Positions 1-5,176 of a stretch of 10,824 bases of DNA are shown here, piece by piece. Origin of the DNA: Pseudomonadota bacterium (lineage in GTDB: Bacteria; Pseudomonadota; Gammaproteobacteria; Burkholderiales; Burkholderiaceae_C); NCBI GenBank assembly GCA_023394015.1, contig JAEXBL010000247.1:1-10824 (forward strand), written 5' to 3'. Both the position numbers and the translations under genes were made by a program. Within the stretch, counting starts at the first letter, position 1. Every line of letters starts with the position of its first letter. The notes under the pieces were generated by a model. That model was not told the origin of the DNA and did not search any database. It worked only from the letters and a program-made list of their open reading frames with translations.

Positions 1-37
1 GCGTTCTGGGATGGCCTGCTCCGCGGCCGCGCGACTT

Positions 38-61
38 CGCGGGCTTGCTGCGCAGCCCGCG
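38..61 (-). terminator. GC-rich hairpin downstream of the dehydrogenase gene
   Basis: CGCGGGCT at 38-45 and AGCCCGCG at 54-61 are perfect 8-base inverted arms around an 8-base loop. The hairpin lies 33 bases past the stop codon of the minus-strand dehydrogenase and is a reasonable transcript-end structure. There is no clear run of T after it on either strand, so classical intrinsic termination is uncertain. Confidence 0.35.
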
Positions 62-72
62 CGATTGTTGCG

Positions 73-94
73 GGCGCTTCAGCGCTGCAGCGCC
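73..94 (-). terminator. hairpin overlapping the dehydrogenase stop codon
   Basis: GGCGCT at 73-78 pairs perfectly with AGCGCC at 89-94 around a 10-base loop. The last paired base is the first base (plus-strand coordinate 94) of the dehydrogenase stop codon at 94-96. The loop overlaps the palindrome CGCTGCAGCG at 83-92. It may protect the 3' end or help termination; no U-tract is visible. Confidence 0.3.
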
Positions 95-1020
95 TACTTC
101 AGCCGGCGGATCAGGCTGGAGGTGTCCCAGCGGCCACCGCCCATTTGTTGCACGTCGGCGTAGAACTGGTCCACTAGGGCGGTGACGGGCAGGCGCGCGC
201 CGTTGCGCTTGGCCTCGTCGAGCACCAGGCCCAGGTCCTTGCGCATCCAGTCCACGGCAAAGCCGAAGTCGAACGCGTCCTGCACCATGGTCGGGCCGCG
301 GTTATCGAGTTGCCAGCTCTGCGCCGCACCCTGGCCGATGACGGCCAGGACCTGCGCCATGTCCAGCCCGGCGCGCTGGCCGAAGGCGATGGCCTCCGAC
401 AGGCCCTGCACCAGGCCGGCGATGCAGATCTGGTTGACCATCTTGGTCAGCTGGCCGGCGCCGCTTTCGCCCATCAGCGTGAAGGCGCGCGAAAAGGCCA
501 TCGCCACTGGCTTGACGGCGTCGAACGCGGCTTGCTCGCCGCCGCACATCACGGTGAGCAGCCCGTTCTGCGCCCCGGCCTGGCCGCCGGAGACGGGCGC
601 GTCGATGAACTGCAGGCCACGCGCGCGCGCCTCCTGCGCCAGTTCGCGCGCCACGTTGGCCGAGGCGGTGGTGTGGTCGACGAAGATGGCGCCCGGCGCC
701 ATGCCGGCCAGCGCACCGGCCTCGCCCAGCACCACCTGGCGCAGGTCGTCGTCGTTGCCGACGCAGCAGAACACCATCTCGGCACCCTCGGCCGCCAGCC
801 GCGGGGTGTCGGCACGCCGCACGGGGGCCGCGCCCGCGAGCTGGGTGCAGAACGCTTCGGACTTGCTGGCGGTGCGGTTGTAGACCGTGACCGCGTGCCC
901 GGCCAGCGCCAGGTGTCCGGCCATGGGGTAGCCCATCACGCCGAGGCCCAAGAAGGCGACCTTCCTGGGGGCGGTGGGCTCGTACGCCTTGGGGTTGATC
1001 GTCGTGCTCATGCAGCCCAT
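94..1020 (-). CDS. NAD(P)-dependent oxidoreductase, 3-hydroxyisobutyrate dehydrogenase / glyoxylate reductase family
   Basis: Cytosolic beta-hydroxyacid dehydrogenase of 308 residues (305 if the second Met, codon 1009-1011, is used), close to the family's usual 290-300. The N-terminal Rossmann fold opens with GLGVMGYPMAGHL (residues 25-37). NRT (48-50) follows the second beta strand; an Arg here is typical of NADP-preferring members such as glyoxylate/succinic semialdehyde reductases. The substrate loop DAPVSGG (140-146), the catalytic Lys193 in GAGQLTKMVNQ with Asn197, and K261-D262 in the all-helical C-terminal domain are all present, so the enzyme looks active. The substrate cannot be fixed from sequence: 3-hydroxyisobutyrate, tartronate semialdehyde, glyoxylate or succinic semialdehyde are possible. 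The start lies 21 bases after the pilU stop, so it may be co-transcribed with pilT-pilU. Neither ATG has a good Shine-Dalgarno sequence, so the exact start is open. Confidence 0.88.
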   Translation of the reverse strand: MGCMSTTINPKAYEPTAPRKVAFLGLGVMGYPMAGHLALAGHAVTVYNRTASKSEAFCTQLAGAAPVRRADTPRLAAEGAEMVFCCVGNDDDLRQVVLGEAGALAGMAPGAIFVDHTTASANVARELAQEARARGLQFIDAPVSGGQAGAQNGLLTVMCGGEQAAFDAVKPVAMAFSRAFTLMGESGAGQLTKMVNQICIAGLVQGLSEAIAFGQRAGLDMAQVLAVIGQGAAQSWQLDNRGPTMVQDAFDFGFAVDWMRKDLGLVLDEAKRNGARLPVTALVDQFYADVQQMGGGRWDTSSLIRRLK

Positions 1021-1041
1021 TCTAGGGGCGCATGAGGGCGA

Positions 1042-2178
1042 TCAAACGATTTGCAGGTGCTCGGTGCCGGCCGCCAGGTCGAGCGACTTGGCGCGCTGGC
1101 TGGTCAGCTTGATCTGCAGGCGCAGATCGTTGGCCGAGTCGGCGTTGCGCAGGGCGTCCTCGTAGCTGATCAGGTTGGCCTCGAAGGCGTCGAACAGGGC
1201 CTGGTCGAAGGTCTGCATGCCCAGCTCGCGGCTGCGCTTCATGACCTCCTTGATCTCGCCGACCTCGCCCTTGAACACCAGGTCGGCAATCAGCGGCGAG
1301 TTCAGCATGATCTCGAACACCGCGGTGCGGCCCTTGCCTTCCTGCTTGGCGATCAGGCGCTGCGAGATCAGCGCGCGCAGGTTCAGCGACAGGTCCATCA
1401 GCAGCTGCTGGCGGCGCTCTTCGGGGAAGAAGTTGATGATGCGGTCCAGCGCCTGGTTGGCCGAGTTGGCGTGCAGCGTGGCCAGGCACAGGTGGCCGGA
1501 TTCGGCAACGGCCACGGCGTGTTCCATGGTCTCGCGGTCGCGGATCTCGCCCATCAGGATCACGTCGGGCGCCTGGCGCAGCGAGTTCTTCAGTGCCGCC
1601 TCCCAGTCGTCGGTGTCCAGGCCGACCTCGCGCTGGGTCACGATGCAGTTCTTGTGCGGATGCACGAACTCGATCGGGTCTTCCACCGTGACGATGTGGC
1701 CCTGGCTGTTGATGTTGCGCCAGTCCACCATGGCCGCCAGCGTGGGCGACTTGCCCGAGCCGGTGGCGCCCACCAGAATTGTGAGGCCGCGCTTGCTCAT
1801 GGCGACTTCCTTGAGGATCTGCGGCATGCCCATGTTGTCGATGGTGGGCAGTTCCTGCGGAATCACCCGCATCACCATGCCGATTTGGCCCTGCTGCACG
1901 AAGGCGTTGCAGCGAAAGCGCCCGATGCCCGCCGGCGAGATGGCGAAGTTGCACTCCTTGGTGCGCTCGAACTCGGCGGCCTGCTTGTCGCTCATCACCG
2001 AGCGCACCAGCGCCAGCGTGTGCGCCGGCGTCAGGTTCTGCGACGAGACCTTGTTAATCTTGCCGTCCACCTTGATCGCCGGCGGAAAGTCGGCGGTGAT
2101 GAACAGGTCGCTGCCCTTGCGCGTGAGCATCAGCTTGAGCAGGTCGTTGATGAATTTACTGGCCTGATCGCGTTCCAT
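1042..2178 (-). CDS. pilU: type IV pilus retraction ATPase PilU
   Basis: Hexameric cytoplasmic ATPase of the GspE/PilT secretion-ATPase superfamily that assists PilT in type IV pilus retraction. It has 378 residues, a normal PilU length. Visible motifs are Walker A GATGSGKS (137-144), the Asp box VEDPIEF (165-171), Walker B DVILMGEIRD (205-214) and the His box GHLCLATLH (228-236). The tail after about residue 345 (DLRLQIKL onward) is longer than in PilT and typical of PilU. The residue after the Walker A Ser is Pro (KSPTL), whereas I expect Thr (KST) from PilT/PilU relatives; the catalytic Lys143 and Ser144 are kept. The start at 2178 gives the canonical N terminus MERDQASKF, but there is no Shine-Dalgarno sequence: heptamer repeats run up to four bases from the ATG. 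It lies 89 bases downstream of pilT on the same strand. Confidence 0.95.
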   Translation of the reverse strand: MERDQASKFINDLLKLMLTRKGSDLFITADFPPAIKVDGKINKVSSQNLTPAHTLALVRSVMSDKQAAEFERTKECNFAISPAGIGRFRCNAFVQQGQIGMVMRVIPQELPTIDNMGMPQILKEVAMSKRGLTILVGATGSGKSPTLAAMVDWRNINSQGHIVTVEDPIEFVHPHKNCIVTQREVGLDTDDWEAALKNSLRQAPDVILMGEIRDRETMEHAVAVAESGHLCLATLHANSANQALDRIINFFPEERRQQLLMDLSLNLRALISQRLIAKQEGKGRTAVFEIMLNSPLIADLVFKGEVGEIKEVMKRSRELGMQTFDQALFDAFEANLISYEDALRNADSANDLRLQIKLTSQRAKSLDLAAGTEHLQIV

Positions 2179-2182
2179 GGTG

Positions 2183-2210
2183 GTTGAGCGTTGAGCGTTG
2201 AGCGTTGAGC
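2183..2210 (-). repeat. four perfect tandem heptamers (GTTGAGC on plus) next to the pilU start
   Basis: GTTGAGC occurs four times without interruption at 2183, 2190, 2197 and 2204. On the coding (minus) strand this reads GCTCAAC four times, ending four bases before the pilU ATG at 2178, where a ribosome-binding site is expected. Perfect 7-base tandem copies are the kind of tract that can change copy number by slippage. Confidence 0.9.
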
Positions 2211-2229
2211 GGGGCTGTGGCCGGTTCAC

Positions 2230-2257
2230 GCCCGACGCTGAACGCCGAACGCTGAAC
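2230..2257 (-). repeat. degenerate heptamer array in inverted orientation, pilT-pilU gap
   Basis: Four heptamers read on plus GCCCGAC, GCTGAAC, GCCGAAC and GCTGAAC (starts 2230, 2237, 2244, 2251). They face the GTTGAGC array across a 19-base spacer (2211-2229). Each GCTGAAC pairs with a GTTGAGC at six of seven positions, leaving one central mismatch per heptamer, so the two 28-base arms could fold into a long periodically bulged stem in the pilT-pilU transcript. Confidence 0.75.
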
Positions 2258-2267
2258 CTGCCGGAGG

Positions 2268-3311
2268 TCAGCCGGGGAAGTTCTCCGGAATCTTGGCCTT
2301 GCTGCGCGCCTCGGCCGCGCTGATGACGTTGCGGCGCACCAGCTCGGTCAGGTTCTGGTCCAGCGTCTGCATGCCCATGGCGTTGCCGGTCTGGATGGAC
2401 GAGTACATCTGCGCCACCTTGGATTCGCGGATCAGGTTGCGGATGGCCGGGGTGCCCAGCATGATCTCGTGCGCTGCCACCCGGCCCGAGCCGTCCTTGA
2501 GCTTGCACAGCGTCTGCGAGATTACCGCCACCAGCGACTCGGACAGCATGGCGCGCACCATCTCCTTTTCCTCGGCAGGGAACACGTCGATAATGCGGTC
2601 GATGGTCTTGGCAGCCGACGAGGTGTGCAGCGTGCCGAACACCAGGTGCCCGGTCTCGGCGGCGGTCATGGCCAGGCGGATGGTTTCCAGGTCGCGCAGC
2701 TCGCCCACCAGGATGGCGTCGGGGTCCTCGCGCAGGGCCGAGCGCAGCGCGTTGGCAAAGCTGTGCGTCATCGGACCGACCTCGCGCTGGTTGATCAGGC
2801 ACTTCTTGGACTCGTGCACGAACTCGATCGGGTCCTCCACTGTCAGCACGTGGGCGTAGTTCGACTCGTTCAGGTGGTTGATCATGGCCGCCAGCGTGGT
2901 CGACTTGCCCGAGCCGGTGGGCCCGGTCACCAGCACCAGGCCGCGCGGCTTGAGCGACAGGTCGGCAAAGATCTTGGGGCAGTTGAGCTGCTCCAGCGTC
3001 AGGATCTTGCTGGGAATGGTGCGCAGCGCACCGGCGGCGCCGCGGTACTGCTTGAAGGCGTTGACGCGAAAGCGCGCCAGCCCCTCGATCTCGAACGAGA
3101 AGTCGATCTCCAGGTTCTCCTCGTACACCTTGCGCTGGCTGTCGTTCATGATGTCGTAGAGCATCGCGAACACCTGCTTGTGGTCGAGCGGGTCGACGTT
3201 CAGGCGGCGCACGTCGCCGTGCACGCGGATCATGGGCGGCAGCCCGGCCGACAGGTGCAAGTCGGAGGCCTTGTTCTTGACGCTGAAAGCCAGCAGTTGC
3301 GTGATGTCCAC
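2268..3311 (-). CDS. pilT: type IV pilus twitching motility/retraction ATPase PilT
   Basis: Retraction motor of the type IV pilus, acting as a hexamer at the cytoplasmic face of the inner membrane. With a GTG start at 3309-3311 the protein has 347 residues and begins MDITQLLAF, the family's usual N terminus. A strong Shine-Dalgarno AGGAAGA (plus-strand 3319-3325) lies about 7 bases upstream; the longer upstream reading to 3479 has no pilus-like sequence and overlaps yggS. Motifs: Walker A GPTGSGKS (130-137), Asp box VEDPIEF (158-164), Walker B DAILVGELRD (198-207), His box GHLVFGTLH (221-229), and the C-terminal AIRNLIRE (289-296), a PilT signature needed for retraction. All catalytic residues are intact. 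It is divergent from yggS and upstream of pilU; pilT beside yggS is also the arrangement in Pseudomonas and other proteobacteria. Confidence 0.96.
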   Translation of the reverse strand: MDITQLLAFSVKNKASDLHLSAGLPPMIRVHGDVRRLNVDPLDHKQVFAMLYDIMNDSQRKVYEENLEIDFSFEIEGLARFRVNAFKQYRGAAGALRTIPSKILTLEQLNCPKIFADLSLKPRGLVLVTGPTGSGKSTTLAAMINHLNESNYAHVLTVEDPIEFVHESKKCLINQREVGPMTHSFANALRSALREDPDAILVGELRDLETIRLAMTAAETGHLVFGTLHTSSAAKTIDRIIDVFPAEEKEMVRAMLSESLVAVISQTLCKLKDGSGRVAAHEIMLGTPAIRNLIRESKVAQMYSSIQTGNAMGMQTLDQNLTELVRRNVISAAEARSKAKIPENFPG

Positions 3312-3318
3312 GTCGATG

Positions 3319-3325
3319 TCTTCCT
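3319..3325 (-). promoter_or_regulatory. ribosome-binding site fixing the pilT GTG start
   Basis: The minus strand reads AGGAAGA here, 7 bases upstream of the GTG at 3309-3311. This spacing, together with the canonical PilT N terminus that follows, supports GTG rather than any upstream ATG. Confidence 0.75.
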
Positions 3326-3332
3326 GAGTGTG

Positions 3333-3350
3333 GCAACGGCGGCGCGTTGC
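3333..3350. promoter_or_regulatory. GCAACG-N6-CGTTGC dyad between divergent pilT and yggS
   Basis: GCAACG (3333-3338) and CGTTGC (3345-3350) are perfect 6-base inverted arms separated by GCGGCG. It sits in the 61-base region that must contain or border both promoters. It could be an operator or a leader hairpin; I cannot assign convincing -35/-10 boxes here. Confidence 0.3.
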
Positions 3351-3372
3351 AGTTTGATACGCTGCGGGCATT

Positions 3373-4065
3373 ATGACGAGCATCGCCCGCAACCTCCAAG
3401 ATGTGCGTGCACGGATCGCCACAGCCTGCCGGCAGGCGGGGCGCAGTGTGCAGGAAGTCACGCTGCTGGCGGTGTCCAAGACCTTCGATGCCGACGCCGT
3501 GCGCGCCGCCCAGGCCGCCGGCCAGCACGCCTTTGGCGAGAACTACGTGCAGGAGGCGCTGGACAAGATCGCCGCGCTGCGCGACCTGCCGCTGCAATGG
3601 CACTGCATCGGCCCGCTGAAAAGCAACAAGACGCGGCCGGTGGCCGAGCACTTCGACTGGGTGCACACGCTGGACCGGCTGAAGATCGCCGAGCGCCTGT
3701 CGACCCAGCGGCCCGCGGCGCTGGCGCCGCTGAACGTGTGCCTGCAGGTCAACATCGACGGCGGTGCCACCAAGGCCGGCGTGGCGCCGGCCGAGGCGCT
3801 GGCGCTGGCGCGCGCCGTGGCCGCGTTGCCGCGGCTGCGGCTGCGCGGGCTGATGACGATTCCCGAGCCTGCTGCAGGTTTCGAAGCGGCCCGCGCCGTC
3901 CACGCCCGCGCCAAGGCCTTGTTCGACCAGTTGAACGCGGACGGGCTGGGGCTGGACACCTTGTCGATGGGCATGAGCGCCGATCTGGAGGCGGCCATTG
4001 CCGCCGGCAGCACGATGGTGCGCGTGGGCACGGCCATTTTCGGGGCGCGGACGGTCAAGCCATGA
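3373..4065 (+). CDS. yggS: YggS/PROSC family pyridoxal phosphate homeostasis protein
   Basis: Single-domain PLP-binding TIM-barrel protein (alanine racemase N-terminal fold) of 230 residues, the usual length. It binds PLP and keeps free PLP and amino-acid pools balanced; no catalytic activity is established for the family. The PLP lysine is Lys36 in LLAVSKT. Other signatures are FGENYVQEA (54-62), HCIGPLKSNKTR (77-88, with Lys where Gln is more usual), SMGMSADLEAAI (198-209) and the phosphate-binding RVGTAIFG (217-224). The ATG at 3373 gives the usual short N terminus. It is divergent from pilT. In many proteobacteria proC follows yggS; here the next gene is purU in convergent orientation. 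The stop codon (4063-4065) lies inside the first ATGACAAATGAC repeat. Confidence 0.95.
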   Translation: MTSIARNLQDVRARIATACRQAGRSVQEVTLLAVSKTFDADAVRAAQAAGQHAFGENYVQEALDKIAALRDLPLQWHCIGPLKSNKTRPVAEHFDWVHTLDRLKIAERLSTQRPAALAPLNVCLQVNIDGGATKAGVAPAEALALARAVAALPRLRLRGLMTIPEPAAGFEAARAVHARAKALFDQLNADGLGLDTLSMGMSADLEAAIAAGSTMVRVGTAIFGARTVKP

Positions 4066-4198
4066 CAAATGACTTCGCCGCTGGCGGCGTCAATGACAAA
4101 TGACCGGCGCGTCGGGCTGCTGGTCATGGCGCGCAGCGCCGTCATCGATGGCCGTCAGGCCGAGGTCATGCGCTCGTCAGAGCGCGGTCATTCGTCAT
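4062..4198. repeat. TGAC/GTCA repeat cluster between convergent yggS and purU
   Basis: ATGACAAATGAC occurs exactly at 4062-4073 and again at 4093-4104. An inverted near-copy, GTCATTCGTCAT (11 of 12), ends the region at 4187-4198. Between them GTCA recurs at 4123, 4141, 4154, 4165, 4176, 4187 and 4194; the run 4154-4187 has an exact 11-base spacing. Small perfect hairpins are nested inside: CGCCG/CGGCG (4076-4089), GGCGC/GCGCC (4128-4140) and GCGCTC/GAGCGC around GTCA (4170-4185). The whole gap therefore looks like a structured repeat element, probably also serving as a two-way transcript end. Confidence 0.7.
4170..4185. terminator. GCGCTC-GTCA-GAGCGC hairpin between convergent genes
   Basis: Six-base perfect arms flank a GTCA tetraloop in the gap where yggS and purU transcripts meet. 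It is symmetrical and could act in both directions, but no T-run follows, so termination is inferred from position. Confidence 0.35.
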
Positions 4199-4205
4199 CC
4201 GCGCA

Positions 4206-5063
4206 CTAGCGAAACACCACGGTGCGCTGGCCGTTGAGCAGCACGCGGTGCTCGCTGTGCCACTTCACGGCGCGCGCCAGCACCTGGCTTTCGGTGTCGC
4301 GGCCGACGGCGGTGAGGTCTTCCACGGTCTGCGTGTGGTCCACGCGCGCCACGTCCTGCTCGATGATCGCGCCCTCGTCCAGGTCGGCCGTCACGTAATG
4401 CGCGGTGGCGCCGATCAGCTTCACGCCGCGGTCGTGCGCCTGGTAATACGGCTTGGCACCCTTGAAGCTGGGCAGAAAGCTGTGGTGGATGTTGATGGCG
4501 CGCCCGGCCAGGCGCTCGCACAGCTTGTCCGACAGGATCTGCATGTAGCGCGCCAGCACCACCAGCTCGGCCCCTTCGCCTTCAATGATCTCCAGCTGCC
4601 GCTCCTCGGCCTGCGGCTTGTTGGCCTTGCTGACCGGGATGTGATGAAACGGCACGTTGTAGCTGGCCGCCAGCTGGTAGAAATCGCGGTGGTTGCTGAC
4701 GATGGCGCGGATGTCGAGCGGCAGCAGGCCCGACTTCCAGCGGAACAGCAGGTCGTTCAGGCAATGGCCCTCGCGGCTGACGAAGATCACCGTGCGCATC
4801 GGCTGCGTGGCCTCGTGCAGCTTCCAGCGCATGTCGAAGCGCTCGGCCAGCGTGCCGATCTGCTCGCGCAGCGCGGCCGTGCCCAGCTCGGCGCTGGCGA
4901 ACTGCACGCGCATGAAGAACAGGCCGGTGTCGGCGTCGTTGTGCTGTGCGGCTTCCTCGATGTTGCCGCCGCGCTCCAGCAGAAAGCCCGACACGGCGTG
5001 CACGATGCCGCGCTGGTCGGGGCAGGACAGGGTCAGGATGTGGGTGTTTTGGTCTGCTTGCAT
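4206..5063 (-). CDS. purU: formyltetrahydrofolate deformylase PurU
   Basis: Cytosolic enzyme hydrolysing 10-formyltetrahydrofolate to tetrahydrofolate and formate, which balances one-carbon pools and can supply formate to PurT. It has 285 residues, typical of the family. An N-terminal ACT domain (about 8-85; LSCPDQRGIVHAVSGFL at 12-28) precedes the formyltransferase-like catalytic domain (about 90-270). Catalytic residues matching the glycinamide-ribonucleotide formyltransferase triad are visible: Asn191 and His193 in INIHHSFLPSFKGA, and Asp229 in HYVTADLDEG. The start at 5063 gives a conventional N terminus but has only a weak ribosome-binding site; a CGCAGG/CCTGCG hairpin (5077-5095) lies just upstream in its leader. 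It stands alone on the minus strand, convergent with yggS and divergent from the acyl-CoA synthetase. No feature suggests transfer or damage. Confidence 0.96.
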   Translation of the reverse strand: MQADQNTHILTLSCPDQRGIVHAVSGFLLERGGNIEEAAQHNDADTGLFFMRVQFASAELGTAALREQIGTLAERFDMRWKLHEATQPMRTVIFVSREGHCLNDLLFRWKSGLLPLDIRAIVSNHRDFYQLAASYNVPFHHIPVSKANKPQAEERQLEIIEGEGAELVVLARYMQILSDKLCERLAGRAINIHHSFLPSFKGAKPYYQAHDRGVKLIGATAHYVTADLDEGAIIEQDVARVDHTQTVEDLTAVGRDTESQVLARAVKWHSEHRVLLNGQRTVVFR

Positions 5064-5076
5064 CGGGCGCGATTGT

Positions 5077-5095
5077 CGCAGGGCTGTCGCCTGCG
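5077..5095 (-). promoter_or_regulatory. leader hairpin just upstream of purU
   Basis: CGCAGG (5077-5082) and CCTGCG (5090-5095) form a perfect 6-base stem with a 7-base loop, 13 bases before the purU ATG. It could affect translation initiation; it is too short to be a recognisable riboswitch. Confidence 0.25.
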
Positions 5096-5112
5096 CGATG
5101 GCGCAGCGGCCG

Positions 5113-5128
5113 GATTCGGGGCCGAATC
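5113..5128. promoter_or_regulatory. candidate operator, 16-base dyad GATTCGGGGCCGAATC
   Basis: The arms GATTCGG and CCGAATC are perfectly complementary around a two-base centre, too tight to fold well as RNA but typical of a protein-binding dyad. It sits in the 113-base gap between divergent purU and the acyl-CoA synthetase, 48 bases before the synthetase ATG. No regulator gene is in the window, so the protein is unknown. Confidence 0.4.
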
Positions 5129-5165
5129 GCGGGTTCCGAGCGTGTCAACGCACGCGCGCGCCTTC

Positions 5166-5172
5166 AAGGAGA
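5166..5172 (+). promoter_or_regulatory. ribosome-binding site of the acyl-CoA synthetase
   Basis: AAGGAGA lies four bases before the ATG at 5177. It fixes this start and rules out the long in-frame upstream extension that would run antisense through the purU start. Confidence 0.85.
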
Positions 5173-5176
5173 CCGC

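Noticed and set aside
2183..2257. CRISPR array
   Set aside because: Units are 7 bases and contiguous, with no spacers of 25-40 bases and no cas genes nearby.
3312..3479. N-terminal extension of PilT to 3479
   Set aside because: The extra residues have no pilus-like sequence, overlap yggS, and the GTG at 3311 has a strong ribosome-binding site and gives the canonical N terminus.
1042..4068. An open minus-strand frame of about 1000 codons running from antisense of yggS through pilT into pilU
   Set aside because: Only the last 378 residues are real (PilU). The rest is an Arg/Ala/Gly-rich out-of-frame reading of pilT and antisense of yggS, typical of high-GC DNA; it does not indicate a fusion protein.
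4946..5176. 77-residue N-terminal extension of the acyl-CoA synthetase
   Set aside because: It is antisense to the start of purU, lacks synthetase-like sequence, and the ATG at 5177 has an AAGGAGA ribosome-binding site.
5064..5176. Riboswitch upstream of purU or the synthetase
   Set aside because: The gap is only 113 bases, split between two divergent leaders, and no conserved riboswitch core could be recognised; only small dyads are visible.
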